A DNA stretch of 64,000 nucleotides, from assembly GCA_026874595.1 (NCBI GenBank), contig CM049310.1:1552001-1616000 (forward strand), in the 5' to 3' direction. The notes under the pieces are model-generated. The model was not told the DNA's origin, searched no databases, and saw only the letters and a program-made list of their open reading frames with translations. The stretch comes from Sipunculus nudus. Taxonomy: Eukaryota; Annelida; Sipuncula; Golfingiida; Sipunculidae. A program made the translations under genes and the position numbers. Positions within the stretch are counted from its first letter, which is position 1, and each line of letters starts with the position of its first letter. Positions 25,244 through 34,637 of this stretch are shown here, piece after piece.

Positions 25244-25263
25244 CCAGCGCCCCCTGGTGGCCA
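25244..25263 (-). promoter_or_regulatory. near-perfect CTCF consensus site
   Basis: The minus strand reads TGGCCACCAGGGGGCGCTGG. It matches the widely used CTCF consensus TGGCCACCAGGGGGCGCTA at 18 of 19 positions. CTCF and its core motif are conserved across bilaterians. The site lies in the long intron 2. Occupancy is unknown, and a chance or repeat-borne match cannot be excluded from one copy. Confidence 0.55.
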
Positions 25264-27357
25264 CAGTCGTTTTGCAAACAAAAGCTTGCTAATGTGGCCA
25301 ATGCATGATTAAATGACTAAATTTAAGTCTGCGCATTCAGATTTATCAGAGGTGAGTGAGATACAAACACACAAACCCACGGACAGGACGATCAGACTGT
25401 ACATTGCAAACACACTGTTACAAATTCAGTATAACCACAGTCCTGTGTGTTAAAATTATATACATTTTTTATTCATTACAACATTATCAGTTAACAATAC
25501 TAAATTTTCATTTGCTATAAAAAAAAACAAGTTGATCTTATGGACATCTTAAGTGAAAAAAAGGTGGCCTATATGACACGAAACAAGGAAAAAAATTAAT
25601 TATTATACCTTGTGACATTGATGGCCTTCAAAATGACCTTCAAATTCAAATTTCTTGATGGCATTCACCAACATCCTTTTTATCTCCTATTTCTGGTCAG
25701 ATCCCACATGGATGCCGGCTTTTAACACGCGATGCCGTAAAATAATTCTAGAGGACTTTTCAGAGTTTGGAAGGTCATCAATTAGATTTCAGGTCTGAGT
25801 ATCATCTTAGTGTGAAACGTAGGCAATAGTGATATCAGATAAAAGGAGAAAACGGAGCACAATTAAAAGAAAAAAGCTGTAATGGCGTCAATTTATCTTC
25901 CAGAGGTGTGGGAGGAAGTTAGTGACTCGCAGACACACGCGTCTTTAGCATATTTAGCGTCTGTATTATATATTTCAACGATATGAGTGTCTGTATGACA
26001 TATTTTAAATTTATATACTTGATCATATTTCAAACATATTACAAGGTTTAAGGTTTTGGAAAATAATTGATATGTTTATAGTGTAAGTTAATTCTATACC
26101 AGGTCTAGATTTTATATTTCATAATGTACTCATAAATGAATCCAAAGTCTATAATTCTCATTATTAGTATATTTCATTTGCATTATATAAATATTCTCTG
26201 AATAGCTGACGGATGGGGATGCTTACATTAACCATTCTCCCTTGCCAAAAACTGGGGGGATATATATAACCCCCCCCCCCCCAACCCCTGTATTGACGCC
26301 CCTCTTAAGCTGTTATAGAAATAAATTAGTCACAATAAAAAAATACTGAAGTATTTTGATACGCCAAAGGATTCATTAGAAGATCAGGTCACACACCATG
26401 TCACGGGTTATGCCAAAAAAGCAATGGGAGCATTTTTTGCGTCTTTGAAACGTGGAGTTCGAAGCACAATGCGTTAATACTGTGGCGAGAGCGTCCTAGG
26501 GACGAGGTTGAACTGTTTGAAGCCGCCCTGTAGAGAAGCGATTTGGCTCGAGGACTAGGTGGGGAGAACGCAGTTTTGTAAAGAAGCGAGTGGTGGAATG
26601 ATGTTAAAGAAAAGGGCTGGAAATATTCAGATATAAGTCTAAGGCGTGCGTGCAAGATTGGCATCGAAGTGTTTAGTTGGTGAGGACCAGTAATTGCTGT
26701 ATCACAGGTTGTAATATTGTTAGGAGGCCATATAAAGTATGCTGGGGATCCCGCCTTGCCGAATGCAGATCAATTTGGCCGCGGGATAATATTACCACCT
26801 CCTTTCATACTCATCCCCGTGTACATGTAATTAAACCCCTGGCTCTACATTTTATTCTTAACGGTGAAATAAAAAAAAGTATTCATATTTTTCTTAGGCA
26901 AAACCAACATTACTTAACAATAATTTACAATTTTTGTATCCGCTATACTGTTGCTATACAAAGCGGTTAAAACGGAGATAGGTAAATACAGTCCAGCTGT
27001 TAAGAGAAGAAACGAAGAAGAGTGAAAGAAGCATGAAACTTGGCTCAATAGCTGGCCAGACCATACTCAACATTTTCAGATATAGGGCCAAGGCAAATTC
27101 ATCCCATCATGGTCATAATTGCCGCCGGAATATAAAAATATCAATACATTGTTATACGGTTATATTTGTCCTAGAATGCTTTTCCTGTGTACTATTCCTA
27201 TGTTTTTTGGGGTCGATAAATTCATTTAAAAGGGTTTAAAGTCTGTGATATGACTCTGTGAATGAATCCTGGTTTTGTTTATTTTGAAATTGTCCTAAAT
27301 TTGCCTTAGTTTACCAGCACAATGACACTATTTGTTGAGTTCTGCACATTTGTCGCA
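25264..27357. other. intron 2 segment, no gene recognised
   Basis: The segment contains a poly(C) run at 26271-26285 and a GC-richer stretch at 26395-26670. That stretch carries a stop-free minus-strand frame of 87 codons without any motif. No splice-flanked exon or transposon terminus was found. Confidence 0.4.
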
Positions 27358-27362
27358 TACAT

Positions 27363-27569
27363 CAGGGGCGGATCCAGGATTTAGGAAAAGGGGGGGTCCA
27401 ACCCAGGAGGACTAATGAAAACCCTAAAAAAAAAGGTCCTCAGGTCTGAAAAAGGGGGGGGGGGGGGTCCAGGCTGCAAAATTTTGTCTGAAGCCCTTAA
27501 AAAAAGTTGTTTCTGATGAAAAAGGGGGGGGTCCGGACCCCCTGGACCCCCCCCCTGGATCCGCTTCTG
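27363..27569. mobile_element. short CAG...CTG MITE with TACAT target duplication, copy 2
   Basis: CAGGGGCGGATCCAGG and CCTGGATCCGCTTCTG are inverted termini. TACAT flanks both sides exactly (27358-27362 and 27570-27574). The body consists of poly(G)/poly(C) tracts and is non-coding. Open frames across it only reflect the G runs. Confidence 0.88.
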
Positions 27570-28825
27570 TACATGGTGATCATAGTCAAATGAAAGTGAC
27601 ATTTGCTTGCTTAAGTTTGTCTGCTTTGTCATGCATATGGATGTATGAATTGTATACCAGTTTTTATTGCAACATTTCTTCCATACTTCCTTTTAATTTC
27701 CCTTTATTTGCATGCTTACAAATGTAATTACCTTGAAGAGATGATGGGTGCAAAAATTTATCTGTCGAAATCTTGAATAAAATTAGGATTGAACTTGAAT
27801 ATGTCCTTAAACGCTAATCCTTTTTTTTTATCAGCACATCCAACGGCAGTACTTGATAAATTTGTTGAATACTGCACTTTTAAATGAACGTGTCATTTGC
27901 TGGGGTAGGTTTTATTTAATTAATAGTTCTTATCTGATTTCCTTTACATAATGCGTTGGTGTCAACAAATTACTTTATTTGCTGACTTATGCACATTTGT
28001 AGATTAATGTAGTACCTGCATATATTCTTAGAAATATTCACCACATGTATGAGTCGGTGCTGCCAGGTTCAAGCTAGCTGATCTGATCATTCATGGTTGG
28101 ATGCTAAGAAAATGGTATAGCAAGTCGAATGTTAGAAAGTCGAATTCACAAAATATTTAAAAATAATATAATGCACCCCAAGGTTCTAGACATGCATTCT
28201 ATCTTCATCAACTTGATTACCTCAAAATTCGGGACAAAGTTTGGTTTGAGTTTTTATCGACTTGATTGGTGATTGTAACTTTATGTGCTTTCGGCTCCTT
28301 TGCTTTGGCAATCTTTGTACAGTATCACGTTCCCTTTATGTCAGTTTTATGCTTAAATGCAGAATGCTTGAAAAACTTGAATTTCATACCACTCACTTTA
28401 TCAAATACTTTAATGACAAAAGACTACTTCTGAATATTATTACTGAATAGAACAGTTTATTACATCATTTTTTCGTAAAATTGCTAGCATTTTTTTTAAC
28501 CTGTGCCTGAATATTTTCTTCTGGTAAAACACCCACAATTCCAACTCACTGACTGTTGGTTCTTTTTATCTTAAGTGCAAGGTTCAGTTCGATCTACAAT
28601 TTGCCATCCTGTGCACATGAAGATAAATTTAGCAAATATTTCTTATTTCTAAAAATTATTACATTTATTAAGTATTTTAAGACATCACTTGGGAATGCAA
28701 AGTCAATGTTAGCTTATTGGTAAGGATCATTAACTAGATTACCAATGTAGCAGTTAAACGGCAAACTGCACAAGTGTCTATAAGTGTCCAGTTTCTGTCA
28801 TGCACCATCACTACAGTACAAAGAT

Positions 28826-28905
28826 AGCACATACGGGGTTAGAACGTCGCCTCGTTGTTGAGGACGTGGTTGTAAGTCCACGGTTTGAACCCCGTCGATG
28901 TCTCA
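28826..28905 (+). repeat. tRNA-like sequence, probably a SINE head
   Basis: GGTTTGAACCCC is one base from the Pol III B box GGTTCGAACC. Upstream, CCTCGTTGTTGAGG can form an anticodon-like stem and ACGG...CCGT a T-arm-like stem. The A box is degenerate. This fits a tRNA-derived SINE or tRNA pseudogene, not an active tRNA gene. Confidence 0.4.
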
Positions 28906-29261
28906 AATGCATAATGGTGAAATCGGGCCACAAACCAAGAGATTTGCTCTACTGTCTTAACGATAGGTCATTACTTCTTTTAAACAACATGCCATCTTTA
29001 TCATATGGATAACCTCATTCAATAGAAAGTGGTACAAGGTCAACAGGATTAAATATATCATTATAAAAGAAAGCGTAGCATACAGCATTATTTTGTGAGC
29101 CTTTGAAAATGTACTTATTCTGTCATGCAAGCAAAGAGTCTGGGAGCTGCTCCATCACCTCAAGGCAAAAGAGCCATTAACTTCTAAACAAACAAAATTT
29201 CTGTTATATGGATAGTACAAATGGTTAAAATAATTGCTGCAAGGCACTTTCCATTGCGCCG

Positions 29262-29365
29262 ATGGCCGAAGTGGTGGATGGAATCAGAGGACACGAAGAA
29301 AACAACCGATTCTGTACGGTGCACTATACAACCCAATTTCGTAGCAACATCGGGGATAGAAACTT
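29262..29365 (+). repeat. possible tRNA(Leu/Ser)-like relic
   Basis: GATGGCCGAAGTGGTGGAT looks like a tRNA Leu/Ser A box with one inserted base. A degenerate B box (GGGGATAGAAACTTGG) lies about 80 nt on, as in tRNAs with long variable arms. Weak; no acceptor stem was identified. Confidence 0.28.
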
Positions 29366-30520
29366 GGTCACCAGTGAAGAGAGCCGAGCGTTTTACCAAT
29401 CGACTGTCCTTTTCATTACATTGAAAGAGAAGTATATGTTCAAATTCTTAAAATTAACAAATATATTAAATTTTAGCAGGGTAATCAAACAATACGTTTT
29501 ACCGTAAGATGTGCTGGTAAAAAGGACAATTTTTTGCACCATTTAAATTCCAACAAAACCAGACTTTACACATTGATGACACAGACCTGAACTTCCTTAT
29601 AAACGAATTTCTCGTCTCCGATAACAAAGAAACAGTGCACTTGCAATGCATTCTAGGACAAATATAACCGGCTATATTGGTATCATATTTCGGTGGCCAT
29701 CTTGGCCGTCATTTTCGACTTTTACCAAGTTATATTAAATTCCACTCGGCCCAAAATCTGAACATATAGAGTATGGTCTGTAAAATTATAATGCCAAGTT
29801 TCATTTCTTCTTTCAACTTTTGCAGTTTTCATTTCAATATGCAGCTTAACCGCTAGACCAATTGGAATATTACCAAATGCGAATGAGTACCTAGATAGGT
29901 CTGGAACTCCAAAACTGAATTTCTAAGTCCAAAAACATATACTATATACGAGTACTTGCAATGCTCTCTCGGGTTATTATAAATCAAGTTATTGATTGCC
30001 AAGATGACCGCCATCTTAGATTTTGGCCAAGATAATTTATTTCAGTTTGGCCCTATATTTGAAATTCTTCAATAAGCTCCAAAGAATACTTTTGCCAACT
30101 TTCAAGCTTCTTTCATTTCATGCACAATTCCTCCAAATATGAGAGCTTCACCGCTAGACTAACTACTGCTGTGTATGACGCCGCGGGAGGAGTGCAGTAT
30201 CGGTCCTGATCCCGGTGTAGAAACTGAATCCTTTTTATCTGTAAGTTCATCCTTTTCCTAAGCTATCATATCACTAATACCCTTAGCCTACGTAGCAAGC
30301 CTCCCAGTGAGTATTATACAGAGACAAAGACTGCGCCAGTACTGCCCTATGGTTTGGACAGTTATTGGATCGTATTGTAAGGAGTGAATATTTTGCTGAA
30401 TCTGAAAGTGGACTCGGTAAATCTAGCTTTTAATACAGTAAACTGTATTTAAAATGAATTTAAAATATATTGGCAGGGAGAACAGAAAACCTGTTGCGAA
30501 TAATTAATTTTAATGCTTAC

Positions 30521-30668
30521 TGCCAGCAAGTTCCTGGAAGTCGATGTCACTGATCTTGTAAAGTTCCTCCACAGTGAACCCGACGGCCAGAAACGCAGCG
30601 ATGATAGCGCCCCCACTGGTGCCTGTGAAGCGGGTGATTTTTGAAAGAATCCCTGCTTCATCCAGCAC
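30521..30668 (-). CDS. patatin-like exon 2 (GTSGG serine elbow)
   Basis: The acceptor ...TTTCTACAG precedes VLDEAGILSKITRF, followed by GTSGG, the GxSxG nucleophile elbow of patatins, then AIIAAFLAVGFTVEEL. The exon is 148 bp, enters in phase 0 and leaves in phase 1 at donor GTAAGC (30520-30515). Intron 1 is only 448 bp, while the next intron is 12.7 kb. The Ser of GTSGG is the expected catalytic nucleophile. Confidence 0.88.
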
Positions 30669-31116
30669 CTGTAGAAACAAAAGTCGTAGTTGATATACAA
30701 GTTAATAACTAAATAGATATACACAACCTGAGAAACAACCTGGGACATCCACAAAACATATTGAATTTGAAGGAGCTTTTTGCATAGAACTTTGTAGTGA
30801 GTAACGTGAACACGCATTATATATATAACACAAAATGTTAAACCCTGTTTTATTTAATGATGATGTTCAAATGACAAATAGGCCTACTGAAGGTTGAACA
30901 TAAATGTCTTTAAGTTCACCTTAACATAAGTAAGCTGGCTTTAAACCAATTAAAGTGTGCATAAAATGTATCCTTTGTTGATAATTAAACCCCTTCCTGG
31001 AGGAATCCAAATCTCCCCAGGTTGGGGGCAGATCATGCAGCTTGAGGACCTCCAGTCAGACATTTACATAAATAAGTAGAACTTTTTATAACCAAACTAT
31101 AGCACTTGTAGCCTAC

Positions 31117-31280
31117 CTTGAGGCCGCCCACGTAAGCGTACGTTTTGACACCGCCCCCTGACAACACCAGGCTGGTGTATTCAAACTTGTGTTCCTTCAC
31201 CTCATCTGGGATGTCCACCACGGTCTTGATGTACAAGTCCTCCTTAGGTTTTGTTGGGTGGTTCCCCATGTCCAGAGCTT
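31117..31280 (-). CDS. patatin-like exon 1 (first coding exon, oxyanion loop)
   Basis: The likely start is ATG at 31269-31267, 11 nt inside the exon, giving 51 codons (MGNHPTKPKE... to ...YVGGLK). The exon ends CTCAAG before donor GTAGGC (31116-31111). The GGGVKTYAYVGGLK segment is the glycine-rich oxyanion loop at the N-terminus of patatin domains. The N-terminus Met-Gly-x-x-x-Thr fits a minimal N-myristoylation consensus, which is inference only. The acceptor CAG is at 31283-31281, so a 5' non-coding or further coding exon must lie upstream beyond 34163. The frame is also open above the ATG (AEALD), so an earlier start in an upstream exon cannot be excluded. Confidence 0.85.
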
Positions 31281-31291
31281 CTGCTGACAAT

Positions 31292-31302
31292 AGACAACAA
31301 GC
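31292..31302. repeat. LINE target-site duplication, left copy
   Basis: AGACAACAAGC lies 11 bp outside the splice acceptor of phospholipase exon 1. It is repeated exactly at 34153-34163 after the LINE poly(A). Confidence 0.9.
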
Positions 31303-31831
31303 AAAGATATTAAGCAAAACCTTAGTAAAACGATTACAAAACAACCTACCAAAAATAATAGATGAGGATCAAACTGCCTTTATAAAAGACAGAAGAATAT
31401 CAGATACAACTCGTCAAATAAATGATATAATAGATTTCTGTTATTTAGAAGGATTTAATGCTATAATGTTTGCGGTCGATTTTGCCTCTGCTTTTGACTC
31501 GATAGATCATGTATTCTTATTTACTGTACTCGAGAAATTTGGGTTTGGAAATGATTTTATTAGATGGATAAAGTTAATGCATAATGGGTTAGAGAGCTGT
31601 GTAATGAATAATGGTTTTACTACGGGTTATTTTAAAATGGAAAAGGGCACAAGACAAGGCGATCCCATTGCACCATACTTATTTTTTTTGGATATTGAAA
31701 TAATGGTTTTTAAGGTGCGACAAACAAATAAAGTGAAAGAAATATTGATAGGTGATACAGAAATAAAACAATGTCTATTTGCAGATGACACTACATTCTT
31801 TTTAAGAGATTGTGACTCACGATTGAAGTAA
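31303..31831 (+). pseudogene. LINE reverse transcriptase, N-terminal and catalytic part
   Basis: The open frame runs from the truncation point through RT motifs 1-5 with FADD intact near 31786-31797, then stops at TAA 31829. The same frame continues after the stop with an RT-like sequence (NKFAKVSSVEINYTKCEAAW), so the stop is internal damage. Function is lost because the element lacks its 5' half. Confidence 0.85.
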
Positions 31832-31938
31832 AAAAAAATATTAAATAAATTTGCAAAGGTATCATCAGTAGAAATAAATTATACAAAATGTGAAGCGGCA
31901 TGGCTGGGTAGGGAAAATCAATTCCTACAGCTTTATCG

Positions 31939-33448
31939 TTGAGAGACATGAAATGGGTGAATTTACATAAGGACGCGATTAAAATCCTAGGAATATGGTT
32001 TACATATAATGAAACTCTCTCTCAAAAACTCAATTTCGATAAAGTCTACGACAAGATAAAAATCGCATTTAATATGTGGAAATTGCGAACTTTAACAGTT
32101 TTTGGAAGAAATACAGTTATAAAAACCATTGGAATCTCAAAATTAGTATACGTTATGAATATTATGACTCCAACCCCAGACTTTATCAAGAAAGTTAAAA
32201 ATATAATGGTAGATTTTATATGGTTTGGACGTAAACCAAAGATTAAATATGGGGTACTTGTAAGTGAAAAAGAAAATGGTGGTATAAATATGCCAGACAT
32301 TAATGCCATATTGAAAGCCAAAGAATTATGTGGATGATCCGAATGAAAAAGTTATCAAATGCAAAATGTATAGTCATACCTAATATGTATCTAAGAAATG
32401 TTGGCGGTGTAGAAAAATTGAATGCCAATTTAGATTTTTTTAATATGAAAAGAAAAATATCTAAATTTTATTCACACTGTTTTAAAATTTGGGATAAAAT
32501 TGCTACATTTTGGCCTACGAATCCACAACAAATCTTATTACAACCCGTTTGGAACAACAAATTTGTTAAAATAGCAGGTAAAACAGTATACTCTAGATTT
32601 TTTGATAACATTGGAATTAAATGTATCCATGATTTATACGAACCAAATGGAGAATCTAAGAATTTTTCGGAAATATTTCACCCTGAAAATAAACTCTATA
32701 AAAATTACTTGATGTTCTGGTATTCTATACAACAAGCGGTACCAAAGGAGTGGAAATTAGTTCTAAAATCAGAGAATATGAGTGATATTTACGTAAAAGA
32801 CACTTTATTATTGAATAATCAAGCTCTAGACTTAAGAAAAGTCAATTACCGTAAGGTGTATAATATGGTTATAAATGACTATACAAATGAGCCGGCTAAT
32901 AAAATTAAACTAGAGGAAAGCTTACCTCAGGTATTTTCCTCGAAAGATGCAATTGATTATATATATAAAACCACTATGGACATGTTTTTAGGCATTTTCA
33001 GTTTAGAATTATCCATAATATATTGTCTGTGAATGTAAAGCTATACATATGGAAAATAACTGATACCAATATGAGTTCATAATGCAAAAAAGAAACAGAA
33101 ACAGTAGTACATTTATTCTGTGACTGCGACACAGCTAAATCATTTTATAGACAAATTAGTCAGAGGGCAGAACACGCTGGAATAAACATGCCTGCACTGA
33201 CTCCGCTTCTTTTATATACAGGATGTGACAAAGACAATGCCAATAAACGTATAATAGATTTGTTATTATTGCTACAAAAATATGTAATTTTTAAAAATAA
33301 AGAATCGGGTAATTTTCCATCTTTCACTGTATATATATCACATGTTAAGAAATTGGAAGGATTGGAAAGAAGAGTAGCTAAAAAAAATACAAAATATATA
33401 TTCATAAACAAAAGTGGGGTAACCTACTTAATGTTTTTTAAAGAGTGA
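31939..33448 (+). pseudogene. LINE ORF2 C-terminal region, frameshifted
   Basis: Three consecutive frames cover the RT thumb, connector and C-terminus: 31939-32337 (MRDMKWVNLHKDAIKILGIW...), 32328-33032 and 33188-33448. Each is open, with frame changes between them. The phrases ILGIWF, FIWFGRKPKIKY and QPVWNNKF are typical of LINE ORF2 downstream of the palm. Confidence 0.8.
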
Positions 33449-33484
33449 AGAATTTTTAGAATTAGCTGTAGATACAATTTTGAA

Positions 33485-33620
33485 ATGTGTATAAATATGT
33501 AGGTAAGAGTATGTGCATGTGTGTGTATGTATATGTGTGTATATATTTGGGTGTATATATGGGTATATATATATATATATATATAAATATGAACGCGTGA
33601 TCCTTCATGAATGTATATAT
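33485..33620. repeat. TG/TA-rich simple sequence in the LINE 3' region
   Basis: Alternating GTGTGTATGTATATG and a pure (AT)n run at 33564-33583 lie between the last coding remnant and the poly(A). Confidence 0.8.
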
Positions 33621-34152
33621 ACGTATGTATGTATATTTAAATTTTTATTCGGATCTGGTAAATATTATGTTGATCTGACCAAACCAGTTAAATCTACAAA
33701 TAACATTGTTGTTCTTATTAAATTAAATGTTTGTTTCCAATGATACTGAAAAAATATCGACAGAACGAGATATAATTATAATTGTTGTAAACAAAATAAA
33801 AGTCTCTTCACCAATACTCGGTTGGTATCCTCACGGCAGGAATACGTCTACATGGTCCATATGCACTTGTCTTTGAAAAAGTACAAACAAGTAGCAATAT
33901 AAGCAATTTTAAAATTCTCTTGTTAACTCCTTTTTGTTGATATATATATATGTATGTACTTTGTCAGAAAAAACTTGAAACAATGTATTTTAAATCTTGC
34001 AAAAGTGAAGATGTTCATGTTATAAACACAAGATTTGTAAGTTTTTTTTTTGTTCCGAGGGATGTCGATGATGAAAAAGAACGTTATAAATAAATATCTA
34101 GTAATACTGAGACATCAAAATAGTAAGAAAAGAAAGGAAAAAAAAAAAAAAA

Positions 34153-34163
34153 AGACAACAAGC
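34153..34163. repeat. LINE target-site duplication, right copy
   Basis: AGACAACAAGC directly follows the A run and matches 31292-31302. Joining the outer flanks gives a pre-insertion intron end with a T-rich tract (GCTTGTTGTCTATTGTCAG on the minus strand) before exon 1. Confidence 0.9.
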
Positions 34164-34637
34164 TGCTAAGCTATATATACCCACGTGTTATTATGATTAT
34201 CAACAAAGTCTAATGAAGATTACATTTTCACCCATACCTGTCTGCATGTCTTACTAAACACGTGTTACTAAATTCCGGTTGAATTTTATGATCAGTTAGG
34301 CTTTGCTTTATTTTAAAATACTTATATTTTTTATAACTTTTTAAACTGCAAGCCAGACGACGAATTAGCAAACAGGGAGACGGTATCCTCTCTTGTCGTA
34401 ATACACCACACAATATATGTCACGATATAATTCAAGGTGTTCAAAAATATTCTCCCATGAAAATATTTTTTGGTCTTGAACCGTCGGGAATAATGCCAGG
34501 TATGTCCTTATCAAAACATATTTATAATTTTTCACATAAATCCTGAGACTCCATTATTTCTAAAACAGTCTATCTGAAGCTACAAGAATGGGTAATAAGA
34601 TATAAAAGATGTACCGTGTTTGCGTACGGTACTGGTA
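34164..34637. other. region upstream of the phospholipase coding exons
   Basis: This would be the original intron or 5' region before the LINE insertion. No exon with convincing splice signals or promoter was recognised. Confidence 0.35.

Larger units (their letters stand above)
27575..30520. other. intron 2 segment with tRNA-like relics only
   Basis: Apart from the two tRNA-like segments listed, I find no exon, inverted termini or tandem repeat. The words CCGCTAGAC(C/T)AA at about 29850 and 30150 resemble antisense A boxes but have no matching B box. Confidence 0.4.
2401..31280 (-). pseudogene. patatin-like phospholipase gene, 7-8 exons, one premature stop
   Basis: This is the only host gene I can assemble. 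The exons run 31280-31117, 30668-30521, 17859-17714, 16254-16119, 13748-13653, 3600-3494, 2962-2868, with a tentative 2512-2401. Every junction has GT/AG and all phases agree, giving about 294 codons. Patatin-family proteins are Ser-Asp dyad lipid acyl hydrolases. Here GGGVK (oxyanion loop), GTSGG (nucleophile serine), FSHKTTPD, DGG (catalytic Asp) and KTLG appear in the expected order. The 3' end is probably incomplete. A TAA two codons before DGG would remove the catalytic Asp and the C-terminus. Everything else is intact, so a recent null allele, a base error and a young pseudogene are all possible. The family call is strong; substrate and cellular site cannot be read from the sequence. Confidence 0.82.
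31303..34152 (+). mobile_element. 5'-truncated LINE (L1/Tx1-like) with poly(A) and 11-bp TSD
   Basis: A 2.85-kb plus-strand insertion, antisense to the phospholipase gene. It begins inside the RT domain (KILSKTLVKRLQ...DEDQTAFIKDRR). RT blocks follow: DFASAFDSIDH, KGTRQGDPIAPYLFF and CLFADDTTFFL. Frameshifted C-terminal frames (31939-32337, 32328-33032, 33188-33448) include WNNKFVKIAGKTVYSRFF and, out of the long frames, ETVVHLFCDCD, a zinc-finger-like end usual in L1/Tx1-type elements. The coding part breaks at TAA 31829-31831 and by shifts near 31917, 32335 and 33030. Poly(A) is at 34138-34153. No endonuclease remains. Clade is by motif memory only. Confidence 0.9.

Noticed and set aside
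26401-26670. GC-richer stretch with an 87-codon minus-strand frame
   Set aside because: No motif or splice signals. Resemblance to LINE C-termini on the plus strand was too weak to call.
27381-27632. Minus-strand proline/glycine-rich frame
   Set aside because: Produced by the poly(G)/poly(C) runs of the CAG...CTG MITE.
29850-30180. CCGCTAGAC words resembling antisense tRNA A boxes
   Set aside because: No B box at suitable distance on the minus strand.
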